Shown here: positions 1 to 10,012 of the stretch, piece by piece
How positions within the stretch are numbered: position 1 is the first letter of the stretch
Layout of the letters: every line of letters starts with the position of its first letter
Source: Methanococcus vannielii SB
GTDB taxonomy: Archaea > AGJL01 > Methanococci > Methanococcales > Methanococcaceae
Assembly: GCF_000017165.1 (NCBI RefSeq)
Contig: NC_009634.1
Span: 1,410,552-1,474,551 of the forward strand
Length of the DNA: 64,000 bases
Reading direction: 5' to 3'
Translations under genes and position numbers: made by a program
The notes under the pieces: model-generated
The model's input: only the letters and a program-made list of their open reading frames with translations
The model's database searches: none
What the model was told of the DNA's origin: nothing

Positions 1-151
1 TTTCATTGTTAAATGATACTTCTTTTGACAATCCATAAATTCCCGGATTTTTATTTTTCATTAATGTATATAGTTCTACACTTCTATTTTTTTTTAAAGC
101 CATTGCAATAGCGTGTTCCCGTGCTCCACCGCCAATAAGTAAAACTTTCAT
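1..151 (-). CDS. purD: Phosphoribosylamine-glycine ligase, N-terminal part (cut by window edge)
   Basis: Only the first 50 codons lie in the window. The protein opens with [16 protein letters not shown], the hallmark start of GAR synthetase (PurD), the ATP-grasp enzyme that joins glycine to phosphoribosylamine in the second step of purine synthesis. The GGGAREHA loop begins the N-terminal Rossmann-like domain. The ATG at 151 is preceded by GGTGATAG, a good ribosome binding site. The call rests on a short but very characteristic segment; the catalytic ATP-grasp domain is outside the window. Confidence 0.9.
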   Translation of the reverse strand, partial: MKVLLIGGGAREHAIAMALKKNRSVELYTLMKNKNPGIYGLSKEVSFNNE

Positions 152-360
152 ACTATCACCAAAGTAAACCTTTTTAAATTCCATCTTTAAAAATTTTTTA
201 AATACGATTTTTTCGTGTTAAATTTATTTAAATAACGATATATTATCAAATAATCATCACTAGTTCTATTTTAACAATAAGTATTGCGGTTTATTATTGA
301 ACTAATGCTTAAAATAAAAGAGTAATTAGTTATAAATATTTATCACTATTAAAAAATGAT
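152..360. other. AT-rich intergenic region, purD promoter side
   Basis: About 210 bp with no credible reading frame. It holds the presumed promoter of purD on the minus strand: an AT-rich TATA-like stretch lies near 236-246 (ATATTATC on the plus strand). No structured RNA or repeat was recognised. Confidence 0.4.
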
Positions 361-876
361 TTATATTTCTGAAACTTCGTCCAAATCAATTTCTTGGTAT
401 TCTTTTGATACCGTATTTAATATCCCGATTGAAGATTTTCCAGTTAGGTATCCACAGCATTCTCCAGGGTTTATTACTAAAATACCGTTTACTTCATCAA
501 AAAAGCTTTCGTGAGTATGTCCATGAATTACAACATCGTATTCTTTGGACTTTATCACTGATTCAAGAATTGGCCCATGAGTTCCATGAAGTACAAAAAA
601 TCTTAAACTATCAATTTCAAAACTCAAATAGTTTTCAAGTTCGTTATCTTGGTCTATCTCTTTTAGCCATTCCTTTAAAAGGACTTTTTCGCCGTCATTG
701 TTTCCATAAACGCTTATTATTTTAGAATTTAATTTTTTAAATTCTTTTATTACAAAAAGGGATACAAAATCCCCACAATGAATAACTAGATCAACTTTTT
801 CATTGTTAAATACTCCAATCGCCTTTTTTATATTTTTAAGGTGATCGTGAGTATCCGAAATTATTCCAAGTTTCAT
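361..876 (-). CDS. YfcE/MJ0936-type metallophosphodiesterase
   Basis: A 171-residue calcineurin-like phosphoesterase of the small YfcE/MJ0936 family, which hydrolyses phosphodiester bonds using two metal ions. All metal-binding motifs are present: D8-x-H10 (SDTHD), GD36, GN59-ND, H97 (LHGTH) and the GHTH motif at 119-122. Length is typical for the family. It is a soluble, stand-alone domain. The physiological substrate of archaeal members is not settled. It is followed on the same strand by purD and has its own short leader. The start at 876 is the only ATG before the conserved beta strand. Confidence 0.85.
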   Translation of the reverse strand: MKLGIISDTHDHLKNIKKAIGVFNNEKVDLVIHCGDFVSLFVIKEFKKLNSKIISVYGNNDGEKVLLKEWLKEIDQDNELENYLSFEIDSLRFFVLHGTHGPILESVIKSKEYDVVIHGHTHESFFDEVNGILVINPGECCGYLTGKSSIGILNTVSKEYQEIDLDEVSEI

Positions 877-939
877 AAAAAACCACCATTATAAACGATA
901 TTAAACAACAAAATAAATTAAGCAAATATAATATAAAAA

Positions 940-1680
940 TCAGATATTTAAACTTAAACCTTTAATAACAAAAACCATGCCTTTAGTAGTGTAGTTTTCA
1001 GGGTGCATTTTAGAGTCAAAACCAAATGAATCAACGGTTTTTTTAGTTATTGGGCCAATTGAAACGACTTCCTGTTTTTTTAAAACCTCTAAAAAGCTTA
1101 AATCAACATGTTTGAAAAAATTCCTTGCAGTAAGGCTACTTGTAAATGTTAATACTATTTTTCTGCCGGATTTGTTTTCGTTGGCAGTTATCTTTTTTAA
1201 ATCATCTATTTTTTTATCAATGTCGTTTGGTTCTTCAGAAGAGTATACAAAAACAAGTTCTGCGTTTAATCCTTCCTTTAATACATCCCTTGTTGAAGGC
1301 GTTGTCGGAATTAAAACTTTTTCATGACTTTTAACTTCTTTTTTAAGTGCTAAAAGAAGATTTTCAGCAGTATATAAGTTTGGAATAATATCTGCATCTT
1401 TTCCAAAAATGTTTTTAAATTCTTTTGCAGTTTCTATCCCGATTACGCCTATTTTTTTTGAAGTTACCTTTTTAACATCCTCTAAACTTAGATTTTTAAG
1501 AAGGCCTTCAACACCTCTAGGACTTGTAAATACAATCCAAGAATAATCGTCGATTTTTAAATTTATGTTTTTAAATACCAAGTCAAGAGTAGGTATTAAT
1601 ATGGGCTCAAATCCTTCTTTTTTAAGTATTTCTCCAAAATTACTTCCTTTTTCAATTGGACGGGTGATTACAACTTTCAT
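940..1680 (-). CDS. hemD: Uroporphyrinogen-III synthase
   Basis: A 246-residue HemD-family protein that cyclises hydroxymethylbilane to uroporphyrinogen III, the last common precursor of siroheme, cobamides and coenzyme F430. The N-terminus (VVITRPIEKG) and the segment WIVFTSPRGVEGL are the usual HemD signatures. A second half-domain contains LTFTSSLTARNFF, VVSIGPITKKTV and a C-terminal YTTKGMV, as expected for the two-domain fold. HemD sequences vary strongly, so the call depends on these motifs. It feeds the F430 pathway represented in this window by cfbD. The start at 1680 is followed directly by the conserved first strand. Confidence 0.87.
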   Translation of the reverse strand: MKVVITRPIEKGSNFGEILKKEGFEPILIPTLDLVFKNINLKIDDYSWIVFTSPRGVEGLLKNLSLEDVKKVTSKKIGVIGIETAKEFKNIFGKDADIIPNLYTAENLLLALKKEVKSHEKVLIPTTPSTRDVLKEGLNAELVFVYSSEEPNDIDKKIDDLKKITANENKSGRKIVLTFTSSLTARNFFKHVDLSFLEVLKKQEVVSIGPITKKTVDSFGFDSKMHPENYTTKGMVFVIKGLSLNI

Positions 1681-1720
1681 AGTTTCACAATGCTTAAATA
1701 TCTATTTTTAACTACTAATG

Positions 1721-1750
1721 CATTTTTAATCATTTTTAATCATTTTTAAT
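1721..1750. repeat. Three tandem copies of a 10-bp unit
   Basis: The decamer CATTTTTAAT occurs three times head to tail without mismatch, upstream of the hemD start (minus strand) and downstream of the small unknown gene. Seen directly. It may be replication-slippage debris or part of the hemD promoter region; nothing further supports a function. Confidence 0.8.
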
Positions 1751-1792
1751 AATGTTATATAATTATGTTATCTATTCTTTTTATCTATAATT

Positions 1793-2071
1793 TTAAATTT
1801 TTTTCATTGCAAGATCCCTTAGATATGCCCTTAATTTTTCTATGTTTTCCTCAAAATACTCCATATCTTCTAAATCCTTAAGAATTTCTTCTCCAATATA
1901 TATTCCAGCCGAAACTTTATCTAATACAAGTTTACTATTATTAACGTCGTATTTTGCATATAAAATTTTCAATTCTTCTTCCATTTCGGTTAATTCTTCT
2001 TTAAATACTCTTTCCATTGAGTTTATAATTGTTTTATCATCAACGGCAATTATATTATTAATATCTTTCAT
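1793..2071 (-). CDS. Small acidic helical protein of unknown function
   Basis: A 92-residue frame rich in Glu, Lys and Leu, probably all helical, with no motif I recognise and no membrane segment. The sequence looks like a genuine soluble protein (heptad-like EELTEMEEELKIL at about 26-38, no low-complexity run). The ATG at 2071 is preceded by a plausible GGATGATAG ribosome binding site. It sits between hemD and the divergent enolase gene without clear operon partners. Probably a conserved Methanococcus hypothetical; function not assignable from sequence. Confidence 0.6.
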   Translation of the reverse strand: MKDINNIIAVDDKTIINSMERVFKEELTEMEEELKILYAKYDVNNSKLVLDKVSAGIYIGEEILKDLEDMEYFEENIEKLRAYLRDLAMKKI

Positions 2072-2240
2072 ACTATCATCCGGTGCGCTTTTAACGTCAA
2101 ATTACATCTATTATTTTAATTATAAAAAACTTTTTTTACGAATTTAGATAATATTTTAAATCAATTAAACCATTTTTGGTTATACTGTTAAACTAAAATT
2201 TCCATTTAAATCAATGCATATAATATCCAATCATGGAAAA

Positions 2241-2250
2241 CTATATATTT
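2241..2250 (+). promoter_or_regulatory. Probable TATA box of the enolase gene
   Basis: CTATATATTT stands about 90 bp before the enolase start, in a good archaeal TATA context. A start of transcription about 25 bp downstream would give a leader of roughly 65 nt. Confidence 0.45.
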
Positions 2251-2336
2251 CTTAAAATGATATTTTTTATTGAAGATTTAGCGTTAATTTAATCTTTTTT
2301 TATTGTAATATCTATACACTTACTAGAGGTGGTATT

Positions 2337-3629
2337 TTGTTAAAAAACATGGATAATTCATTTGATATCTACGAAATAAAGGCAAGACAAGTTTTAGATT
2401 CAAGAGGTAATCCAACAATTGAGGCAGAAGTACTGACTGCTGGAAGGGGTTATGGCCATGCAATAGTTCCAAGTGGGGCCTCAACAGGAACTTTTGAAGC
2501 AGTTGAATTAAGGGATTTAGGCAAAAAATACGGTGGAAAAGGCGTATTAAATGCAGTAGGCAATGTTAACGAAATAATTGCACCTGAATTAATCGGTGAA
2601 GATTCAAGAAACCAGCGATTAATTGATAACATCATGATTAACCTTGATGGGACTGAAAATAAGGCAAATCTTGGTGCAAATGCAATTTTAGCAGTTTCAA
2701 TGGCAGTTGCAAGGGCTGCGGCAGATACATCATCATTACCGTTATATAAATATCTTGGAGGGTGTAATTCTTATATAATGCCTGTTCCAATGATGAATGT
2801 TTTAAATGGTGGTAAGCATGCAGGAAACGCTCTTGATTTTCAGGAGTTTATGATAATGCCAATAGGTGCAGATTCATTTTCAGATGCGGTTAGAATGTGT
2901 GCTGAGACATACCAGTCATTAAAAAAGGTAATTTCTGAAAAATACGGAAAAGATGCAGTAAATATTGGGGATGAAGGTGGATTTGCCCCTCCTGTAAAAA
3001 CAATTGATGAAGCTTTTTCAGTTCTTTTAGAGGGCGTTAAAAGGGCAGGATATGAAAATGAAATAGTATTTACGTTAGATAGCGCTGCAAGCGAATTTTA
3101 CGATGAAAAAACTAATTCATACGTAGTTTTAGGCGAATCACTTTCAACAGATAAATTAATTGAAATTTATAAAGATATGGTTTCAAAATACCCCATTGTT
3201 TCAATTGAAGACCCCTTATTTGAGGGAGATTTTGAAGGATTTAAAGAAATTACAAAAGAATTAAAAGGAATTCAAATTATTGGTGACGATATATTTGTAA
3301 CAAATACAAATAGGCTTAAAAAAGGAATCGAAATGAATGCAGCAAATGCATTATTATTAAAGGTAAACCAGATTGGGACAATTTCCGAATCAATTGATGC
3401 GGCAAATTTAGCATCAAGAAATGGATATGGCGTAATCGTTTCACATAGGAGTGGTGAAACGGAAGATTCAATAATTTCGGATTTAACTGTTGCATTAAAT
3501 TCTGGCCAGATTAAAACTGGAGCCCCTGCAAGGGGGGAACGAACTGCAAAATATAACCAGTTAATTAGAATTGAAGAAGAACTTCAAATATCAAAATACG
3601 CTGGAAAAAACTTTAAAATTCCATTTTAA
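2337..3629 (+). CDS. eno: Enolase (2-phosphoglycerate dehydratase)
   Basis: A 430-residue enolase that interconverts 2-phosphoglycerate and phosphoenolpyruvate in glycolysis/gluconeogenesis, a Mg-dependent cytosolic enzyme. Diagnostic stretches are present: [12 protein letters not shown] near the N-terminus, [11 protein letters not shown], the catalytic-base loop GDEGGFAPP, metal ligands in [10 protein letters not shown] and GDDIF, the catalytic lysine in [10 protein letters not shown], and SHRSGETED. Length matches the family. I chose the TTG at 2337 because GAGGTGG ends four bases before it; the ATG at 2349 is too far from that site. A phosphoglycerate mutase, the enzyme preceding enolase, lies 8 kb downstream in this window. 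Confidence 0.97.
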   Translation: MLKNMDNSFDIYEIKARQVLDSRGNPTIEAEVLTAGRGYGHAIVPSGASTGTFEAVELRDLGKKYGGKGVLNAVGNVNEIIAPELIGEDSRNQRLIDNIMINLDGTENKANLGANAILAVSMAVARAAADTSSLPLYKYLGGCNSYIMPVPMMNVLNGGKHAGNALDFQEFMIMPIGADSFSDAVRMCAETYQSLKKVISEKYGKDAVNIGDEGGFAPPVKTIDEAFSVLLEGVKRAGYENEIVFTLDSAASEFYDEKTNSYVVLGESLSTDKLIEIYKDMVSKYPIVSIEDPLFEGDFEGFKEITKELKGIQIIGDDIFVTNTNRLKKGIEMNAANALLLKVNQIGTISESIDAANLASRNGYGVIVSHRSGETEDSIISDLTVALNSGQIKTGAPARGERTAKYNQLIRIEEELQISKYAGKNFKIPF

Positions 3630-3671
3630 CTAAATTTTTAAATTCTTGGCCTTTAAGTTTATAATTATTTT

Positions 3672-3705
3672 ACCATATTTATTTTTTTATTTTTTTAATA
3701 AACTT
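3672..3705 (+). terminator. T-rich terminator after enolase
   Basis: A run of T-rich sequence (TTTATTTTTTTATTTTTTTAATA) begins about 45 bp past the enolase stop codon. Archaeal intrinsic termination generally uses such T tracts without a required hairpin. Position and composition are seen; termination is inferred. Confidence 0.4.
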
Positions 3706-3750
3706 ACTTAGTCATACAAAAATTTAAATTATGATTTTAAAATTATGATT

Positions 3751-3769
3751 TTAAAACCTGTGGTTTTAA
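3751..3769. other. Perfect 8-bp inverted repeat in the alaS upstream region
   Basis: TTAAAACC and GGTTTTAA flank a 3-nt TGT, a perfect small hairpin or operator-like element, located about 130 bp before alaS. Just before it (about 3727-3755) a 14-bp unit containing ATTATGATTTT is repeated twice in tandem. The 268-bp gap between enolase and alaS holds no gene. Confidence 0.5.
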
Positions 3770-3897
3770 GTAAAGGATAAAAATAAAAGATGTATATTAT
3801 TTTAAAATCATTATATTTCATGCTAATACTAATGTTAAATTAATGTTAAATCCTCGCTAATAATATTCATGTTAATTTTATTAACCGGTGGTCTATA

Positions 3898-6576
3898 ATG
3901 GAAATTACTCACGATTACAAAGTAAAACTCTTTGAAGAAATGAATTTTGAGAGAAAACAATGTTCAGAATGCAAACAGTGGTTTTGGACATTAGATAAAG
4001 AAAGAATAACTTGTGGGGATAGTCCTTGCGATAAATATTCTTTTATTGGAAACCCGATTACAACTAAAAAGTATACTTATAATGAGATGGTAAAAGAATT
4101 TACAAACTTTTTTGATGAACGTGGGCATAGTCCAGTTAAACGGTCACCTGTTATTGCAAAAAGATGGCGGGACGATATTTTACTAACAATTGCATCAATT
4201 GCAGTATTTCAGCCGTGGGTTACAAATGGATTGGTAAAGCCAGTTAAAAACCCGCTTGTAATTACCCAACCCTGTATAAGACTAAATGACATTGATAACG
4301 TTGGAAGAACCGGAAGACACTTAACCTGCTTTACAATGGGGGCACACCATGCCTTTAATTCAAAAGATGAGTATAAATATTGGACTGATAAAACCGTTGA
4401 GCTCTGTTTTGAATTAATGCAGAAATTAGGGATAGATGGACATACAATTACATTTATTGAAAGTTGGTGGGAAGGCGGTGGAAACGCTGGTCCGTGCTAC
4501 GAAGTTATTACGCACGGCGTAGAACTTGCAACACTTGTATTTATGCAGTATAAAAAAGTTGGAAATAATTATGAGGAAATTCCCTTAAAAATAGTAGATA
4601 CGGGATACGGGATTGAAAGATTTGCATGGGCATCACAAGGAACCCCTACTGTTTACGAAGCACTATTTTCGGATATTATTGAAAAATTAAAGAAGAATGC
4701 AAATATTCCAATTGTAGACGAAAAAATTATGGCAGAAAGTGCAACTTTAGCAGGATTAATGGATATTGAAAATGTCGGGGATTTAAAAGCACTCAGGCAA
4801 AAAGTTGCAGAAAAAATTGGAATGGACGTAAATGAACTTGATAGGCTAATAAGTCCTCTTGAATACATTTATGCAATTTCTGACCATACAAGATGTCTTT
4901 CATTCATGTTTGGTGATGGAATTGTTCCTTCAAACGTAAAAGAAGGGTATTTGGCAAGATTAGTTTTGAGAAAAACGCTAAGATACATGGAAAAGGTTGG
5001 AATTTCCTATTCAATAAAAGAAATTATTTTAATGCAACTTGAAAGTATGAAAGAAGTATATCCTGAACTTATAGGTATGAAAGACTATATTATGGACGTA
5101 CTTGATTCAGAAGAGAAAAAATACATTCAAACAGTAAACAAAGGTAGGGGCATTGTTGAAAGAATGACAAAATTAAAGTCAGAAATTACCCTTAATGACT
5201 TAATCAATTTATATGATAGTAACGGCCTTCCTCCAGAAATTGTAAAAGACATTATAGATGAGATAAATAAAACAAGTAAGACAAAGATTTCAATACATGT
5301 TCCAGACAATTTCTACACCATTGTTGCAGAAAGACATGAAGAAGAAAAAGCTGAAGAAGTTGCTATATTAAAACATGAACTTCCAGAACTTGATTTACCA
5401 AAAACAGAGCTTTTATTCTTTAAAAATACAATGCAGTCAGAATTTGAAGCTAAGGTATTAAAAATTGTCGATAAGTATATCATTCTTGATAGAACCGTAT
5501 TTTATGCAGAAGGTGGCGGTCAAAAATACGACATCGGACAGATAAGTGGCGTTGATGTTGTTGACGTTCAGAAAAAGAATGGAATAGTATTCCATAAAGT
5601 ATTAGATATTTCTAAATTTAAAGAAGGAAATCTTGTAAAAGGGGAATTAAACTTTGAAAATAGACTTAAATTAATGCGAAACCATACTGCAACCCACGTA
5701 ATAAATGCAGCTTTAAAACAGGTTCTTGGAAAACACGTATGGCAAACTGGTTCAAATGTAGATACTGAAAAAGGAAGACTTGATGTTACCCATTATGAAA
5801 GAATATCAAGAAAAGAAATAAAGGAAATAGAAAAAATTGCAAACGAAATAGTCCTTTTAGGAAAACCTGTAACTTGCAAATTCATGGATAGGAACGATGC
5901 AGAACAAGAATATGGCTTTAAAATTTATCAGGGCGGCGTAGTTCCTGGCGATACCTTAAGAATAGTTGAAATTGATGGAATTGATGTTGAAGCTTGTGGT
6001 GGAACACACGTTACCAACACATCTGAAATTGGATACATTAAAGTTTTAAAAACTGAAAGAATTCAAGACGGAGTCGAAAGGCTTGAATATTCTACTGGAA
6101 TGGGTTCAATTTTTGAGATTGCAGCTTTAGAAGATATTTTACTGGATTCAGCAGAAGTTTTAGGCGTTCCAATTGAAAATCTTCCAAAAACTGCTAAACG
6201 ATTTTTTGAAGAATGGAAGGAACAAAAAAAGGTAATTGAAGAACTTCAGAAAAAAGTTGGTGAACTTTTAAAGTATGAACTTTTAGAAAAATTCGAAAAA
6301 GTCGGTAATTTAGAAATTTTAGTTGAAAAAGTTAGTGGAACTTCAAACGAATTGATGGCAATTGCAGACAATCTTGCAACGAATGGTAAAATTGTTATTT
6401 TAATGAACGATACCGACTATATTTTGTGCAAAAAAGGAGAAAATGTCGAAATAAGCATGAAAGAATTAATTCAAAAAATTGGAAAAGGTGGCGGAAAAGA
6501 AAATCTTGCCCAAGGAAAGTATTCAACATCCAAAGAACAAATCAGGGAAAAAGCGTTTGAACTTTTAAAACAATAA
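3898..6576 (+). CDS. alaS: Alanyl-tRNA synthetase (archaeal type)
   Basis: An 892-residue AlaRS that charges tRNA-Ala. The N-terminal extension carries the archaeal cysteine-rich segment (CSECKQW ... CGDSPC, residues about 20-41), followed by the class II catalytic core. The editing domain is intact: HTATH (zinc ligands) near residue 599 and CGGTH near residue 699. The C-terminal part has the long helix and a final glycine-rich stretch (GKGGGKEN) typical of the C-Ala domain. The start has GGTGG eight bases upstream. No intein or truncation. A pantoate kinase gene follows after 39 bp. Confidence 0.97.
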   Translation: MEITHDYKVKLFEEMNFERKQCSECKQWFWTLDKERITCGDSPCDKYSFIGNPITTKKYTYNEMVKEFTNFFDERGHSPVKRSPVIAKRWRDDILLTIASIAVFQPWVTNGLVKPVKNPLVITQPCIRLNDIDNVGRTGRHLTCFTMGAHHAFNSKDEYKYWTDKTVELCFELMQKLGIDGHTITFIESWWEGGGNAGPCYEVITHGVELATLVFMQYKKVGNNYEEIPLKIVDTGYGIERFAWASQGTPTVYEALFSDIIEKLKKNANIPIVDEKIMAESATLAGLMDIENVGDLKALRQKVAEKIGMDVNELDRLISPLEYIYAISDHTRCLSFMFGDGIVPSNVKEGYLARLVLRKTLRYMEKVGISYSIKEIILMQLESMKEVYPELIGMKDYIMDVLDSEEKKYIQTVNKGRGIVERMTKLKSEITLNDLINLYDSNGLPPEIVKDIIDEINKTSKTKISIHVPDNFYTIVAERHEEEKAEEVAILKHELPELDLPKTELLFFKNTMQSEFEAKVLKIVDKYIILDRTVFYAEGGGQKYDIGQISGVDVVDVQKKNGIVFHKVLDISKFKEGNLVKGELNFENRLKLMRNHTATHVINAALKQVLGKHVWQTGSNVDTEKGRLDVTHYERISRKEIKEIEKIANEIVLLGKPVTCKFMDRNDAEQEYGFKIYQGGVVPGDTLRIVEIDGIDVEACGGTHVTNTSEIGYIKVLKTERIQDGVERLEYSTGMGSIFEIAALEDILLDSAEVLGVPIENLPKTAKRFFEEWKEQKKVIEELQKKVGELLKYELLEKFEKVGNLEILVEKVSGTSNELMAIADNLATNGKIVILMNDTDYILCKKGENVEISMKELIQKIGKGGGKENLAQGKYSTSKEQIREKAFELLKQ

Positions 6577-6615
6577 AAGACTCTTTTTCTATTTTTTAAT
6601 AATTTAGGTGCTAAA

Positions 6616-7461
6616 ATGTTTATACCCTCACACATTACAGGCTTTTTCAAAGTAACTAGGCATGAAAATTTACTAAAAACCGGATCAACTGGTGCTGGAA
6701 TCACATTAAACAAAGGAGTGACCACAAAACTTATTAATGGTTCTGGAAACGTCTATTTTAACGACGAAAAAATAGATTTATGTCCTTCAAACGACGTTAT
6801 AAAATATTTGGATTTAAAAGGAAAATTAAAACATGATATTTTATATAATTCTGATTTTCCTTTGGGCTGCGGCATGGGAACATCGGGTTGTTGCGCACTT
6901 GGTTCTGCACATGAACTTAAAAATGCGTACGACTTGAAATTTACTGAAAATAATGAACTATTAACTGAATTAGAACTTTTAAAAATTTCACATAAATCCG
7001 AAGTTAGATGTAATACTGGACTTGGGGACGTTATTGCACAGCATACAAAAGGCTTTGTAATTCGAAAAGGCCCAGGTTTTCCAATAAATGTTGAAAGCAT
7101 AAAAATTAATAATTTAAATGACTATTATGTTTTAGTAGATATATTTGGAAAAAAAGAAACTGATACGATAATAAATAATTCTGAATGGGTGGAAAAAATA
7201 AACGCTACATCGGATGAATTACTTGGAAAATTGTTAAATAAACCAACACTTGAAAATTTTATGGAACTTTCATATTACTTTGCAAAAAATACTGGACTTG
7301 CATCTGATGAAGTATTGGAATTATGTAGTGATTTAAAATTTACGGTTGGCGCATCTCAGGCAATGCTTGGAAATGCACTTTTTTGCATATGTAAAAAAGA
7401 AGAATTAAACGACGCTTTATCGATACTTTCAAAACCAGTAGTGTGTAAAATTTACTGCTAA
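6616..7461 (+). CDS. Pantoate kinase (archaeal CoA pathway)
   Basis: A 281-residue GHMP-superfamily kinase matching archaeal pantoate kinase, which phosphorylates pantoate to 4-phosphopantoate; archaea then make 4-phosphopantothenate by a separate synthetase. The GHMP phosphate loop is visible as PLGCGMGTSGCCALG (about residues 80-94), and the N-terminus IPSHITGFF resembles the PSHIT-type start of the family. A later RKGPGFPI is also family-like. The ATG at 6616 follows GGTGCTAAA. The 7473 protease gene begins 11 bp after the stop, so the two are probably cotranscribed. A second CoA-pathway gene lies at 46980. Confidence 0.85.
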   Translation: MFIPSHITGFFKVTRHENLLKTGSTGAGITLNKGVTTKLINGSGNVYFNDEKIDLCPSNDVIKYLDLKGKLKHDILYNSDFPLGCGMGTSGCCALGSAHELKNAYDLKFTENNELLTELELLKISHKSEVRCNTGLGDVIAQHTKGFVIRKGPGFPINVESIKINNLNDYYVLVDIFGKKETDTIINNSEWVEKINATSDELLGKLLNKPTLENFMELSYYFAKNTGLASDEVLELCSDLKFTVGASQAMLGNALFCICKKEELNDALSILSKPVVCKIYC

Positions 7462-7472
7462 AGGGTGTAATT

Positions 7473-8330
7473 ATGATGTCAACAGTTAAAGTGCTTATAT
7501 TAATGGCAGGTTTAACAGGGATGATTTATGGAATATGTTATATATTAGGAATCCATCCACTCCTTGCAATAATTTTTGCATTAGTACCAAACTTTATAAG
7601 TTATTTTTACAGTGATAAAATAGTTTTAATGAGTTATGGTGCAAAAACGCTCAATGAAAATGAAGCTTTAGAACTTCAAAGGATAGTCGAACGAATTTCA
7701 GAAAGAGCAAATATAAAAAAGCCAAAAGTTGCAATAATTAATAATAATACTCCAAATGCTTTTGCAACCGGAAGAAGTCCAAAGCACGGGGTAGTTGCAG
7801 TTACAACTGGACTCTTAAATATTTTGAATGAACAGGAACTTGAAGGAGTTTTGGCCCACGAAATTGGCCACATTAAGCATAGGGACGTTCTTATTGGCAC
7901 AATAGTTGCTACAATGGCAGGGGCAATAGTATATATTGCAAACATACTTAAGTGGGGAATGATTTTTGGATACGGCAGGGATGACGATGCAAACCCATTA
8001 CAAATTGTCGCATCATTATTATTCATGATTTTGGCACCTATTTCTGCAATGGTAATCCAATTTGCAATTTCAAGGCAGAATGAATATACTGCAGATGAAA
8101 GCGGTGCAAGATATTCAAACCCAATATATCTTGCAAATGCATTAACAAAACTTGAAAAGGGCGTAAGGCATAATCCTTTAAAAAATGGAAATCCTGCAAC
8201 AGCACACATGTTTATCATAAATCCTTTTAAATCAGATAACCTCATGCGGTTATTTTCAACTCACCCTTCAACCGAAGAAAGAGTTAAAAGATTAATGGAA
8301 ATGGCCAGCAACCCTAAATATTTAAGATAG
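7473..8330 (+). CDS. htpX: HtpX-family membrane zinc metalloprotease
   Basis: A 285-residue HtpX homologue, an M48 membrane protease that helps degrade misfolded membrane proteins. Two hydrophobic segments lie at about residues 5-25 and 28-48. The zinc motif H129-E-I-G-H133 (LAHEIGHIKH) is intact, a further hydrophobic stretch follows, and the third zinc ligand region is NEYTADESGARY. The active site should face the cytoplasm. Two adjacent ATGs exist (7473 and 7476); GGGTG stands 8-11 bases upstream. It is close-packed between pantoate kinase and the ACT protein. Confidence 0.95.
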   Translation: MMSTVKVLILMAGLTGMIYGICYILGIHPLLAIIFALVPNFISYFYSDKIVLMSYGAKTLNENEALELQRIVERISERANIKKPKVAIINNNTPNAFATGRSPKHGVVAVTTGLLNILNEQELEGVLAHEIGHIKHRDVLIGTIVATMAGAIVYIANILKWGMIFGYGRDDDANPLQIVASLLFMILAPISAMVIQFAISRQNEYTADESGARYSNPIYLANALTKLEKGVRHNPLKNGNPATAHMFIINPFKSDNLMRLFSTHPSTEERVKRLMEMASNPKYLR

Positions 8331-8339
8331 GCGATTTTT

Positions 8340-8993
8340 ATGCAGCTTGGGCTTACATTAATTGCAGAAAACCGGGTTGGGATATTATACAGGCTTACCG
8401 GAATAATTTCAGAATTAAATGCAAATATAGTATACACTCAACAGTTTTTAATGGGGGAAAATGAAGGCCTGATTTACATGGAACTTGAGAATGTATCTGA
8501 TGAAGGGATTCTTTTAGACAAAATAAAAAAACTTGAATTTGTAGAAAGCGTTCAAACTCATAAAACACTTCGAAAAATATTTGGAAAACGGGTGATTATC
8601 TTTGGCGGTGGAGCACAAGTTGCACAAGTTGCAATGGGTGCAATAAGTGAAGCAGATAGGCACAATATTCGTGGTGAAAGGATAAGCGTTGACACAATGC
8701 CCGTAGTGGGTGAAGAAAACCTTAAAGATGCAATTTTAGCACTTAAATCTCTTCCAAGGGCAGGAGTTTTAGTTTTAGCAGGTTCTTTAATGGGGGGGGA
8801 GGTAACAAAAGCAGTTTACCGTTTAAAAAAAGATACGGGCCTTCCAGTAATATGTTTAAATATGTTTGGAAGTGTTCCAAAAGTTGCAGATTTAGTTGTA
8901 ACTGACCCTATTCAAGCAGGAGTTTTAGCGGTAATGGCTATTGCAGATACTGCAAAATTTGACATCAATAAAGTTCTTGGCCGAACAATTTAG
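8340..8993 (+). CDS. ACT-domain protein with C-terminal DUF5612-like domain
   Basis: A 217-residue two-part protein. Residues 1-75 form an ACT domain (GLTLIAENRVGILYRLTGIISE, split here by the alpha helix), the fold that usually binds amino acids to regulate metabolism. Residues about 85-217 form a separate alpha/beta domain with a glycine-rich loop (IIFGGGAQVAQV) and LVLAGSLMGGEV; this looks like the methanogen DUF5612 family. The function is not established; a ligand-sensing role is inferred from the ACT domain. It begins 9 bp after htpX, so is likely in the same transcript. Confidence 0.75.
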   Translation: MQLGLTLIAENRVGILYRLTGIISELNANIVYTQQFLMGENEGLIYMELENVSDEGILLDKIKKLEFVESVQTHKTLRKIFGKRVIIFGGGAQVAQVAMGAISEADRHNIRGERISVDTMPVVGEENLKDAILALKSLPRAGVLVLAGSLMGGEVTKAVYRLKKDTGLPVICLNMFGSVPKVADLVVTDPIQAGVLAVMAIADTAKFDINKVLGRTI

Positions 8994-9057
8994 TTAAATT
9001 AATATTTAATAATTTGAAATTATTTTTAAACTATTCCAAGTATTTAAGGGGGATTAT

Positions 9058-9996
9058 ATGCTAAAAACCGTTGTAGGAAGTTACCCAGTAGTTAAAGGAA
9101 AACCTGAGTCTATATCTGACAAAGTTAAGAATTTTTTTGGAAAATATGATGAATACGAATTTTCAATAAAAAAAGCACTAGATGATCAGTTAAATGTGGG
9201 AATAGATGTATTAAGTGACGGTCAGATTCGGGGCGACATGGTAGAAATTTTCGTGAATAATATGTACGGTTTTGAAGGAAGAAGGGTAGTTTCAAGGGTT
9301 GAATTTGTAAAACCAATCACGTTAAATGATATAAAATATTCTTTAAGATATATTTCTTCAAAAAATAGTAAAAAAGGAATAAAAGGAATAATAACTGGCC
9401 CTTCAACACTTGCATCGTCGTTAAGAATTGAAAATTACTATTCCGACAACAAAGATGAAGATTTAATTTATGATTTAGCAAGAGCACTAAATAAAGAAGC
9501 ACTTTCTATTCAAAATCATGTAAAAATGATACAGATTGATGAACCAATTTTATCAACTGGAATGTATGACTTAGAGATTGGAAAAAAAGCAGTCGATATA
9601 TTAACTGATGGGATAAACGTTCCAACGGCAATGCATGTCTGCGGAAATGTCGTCAAGATATTTGATGAATTAAACCAATTTAATGTGGATATTCTTGACC
9701 ATGAATTTGCATCGTGTAAACAGAATCTTGAAATATTGGCTAAAATTGAAAAAAAAGTAGGGTTTGGATGCATAAATACGAAACTTAAGTCGGTTGATAC
9801 TGTTGATGAAGTAAAAGAATTAATACTCGAAGGAATAGAAATATATGCTAACAATAATAACAAATTCGGAACTTTAAATGATTCTATTATTATAGATCCG
9901 GATTGTGGTATGAGATTGCTCCCATTAGATGTTGCACGTGCTAAGCTGGGCAATATGGTTTTAGCAGCCTCTGAAATTGAGAAAGAAATTCATTAG
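9058..9996 (+). CDS. Core methionine synthase (archaeal MetE-like)
   Basis: A 312-residue protein matching only the C-terminal catalytic barrel of cobalamin-independent methionine synthase; the folate-binding N-terminal half is absent. The zinc ligands are visible: His and Cys in MHVCGN, Glu in ILDHEFAS and the last Cys in DPDCGM. Archaeal homologues transfer a methyl group from a methylated corrinoid (not methyl-folate) to homocysteine, so a link to the corrinoid proteins of methanogenesis is expected by family knowledge. The start at 9058 has GGGGGATT upstream. The next gene begins 16 bp after the stop. Confidence 0.88.
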   Translation: MLKTVVGSYPVVKGKPESISDKVKNFFGKYDEYEFSIKKALDDQLNVGIDVLSDGQIRGDMVEIFVNNMYGFEGRRVVSRVEFVKPITLNDIKYSLRYISSKNSKKGIKGIITGPSTLASSLRIENYYSDNKDEDLIYDLARALNKEALSIQNHVKMIQIDEPILSTGMYDLEIGKKAVDILTDGINVPTAMHVCGNVVKIFDELNQFNVDILDHEFASCKQNLEILAKIEKKVGFGCINTKLKSVDTVDEVKELILEGIEIYANNNNKFGTLNDSIIIDPDCGMRLLPLDVARAKLGNMVLAASEIEKEIH

Positions 9997-10012
9997 GGGT
10001 TTTGGAGATACC

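Noticed and set aside
405-725. Plus-strand frame of 106 codons opposite the phosphodiesterase
   Set aside because: It is a shadow of a well-conserved gene on the other strand and has no ribosome binding site.
3727-3769. Riboswitch or T-box for alaS
   Set aside because: The small hairpin and tandem 14-bp unit lack any recognised aptamer or specifier-loop layout; T-boxes are bacterial.
7676-8245. 189-codon frame opposite htpX
   Set aside because: Length is notable, but it mirrors the HtpX reading frame with no start signal or conserved motif.
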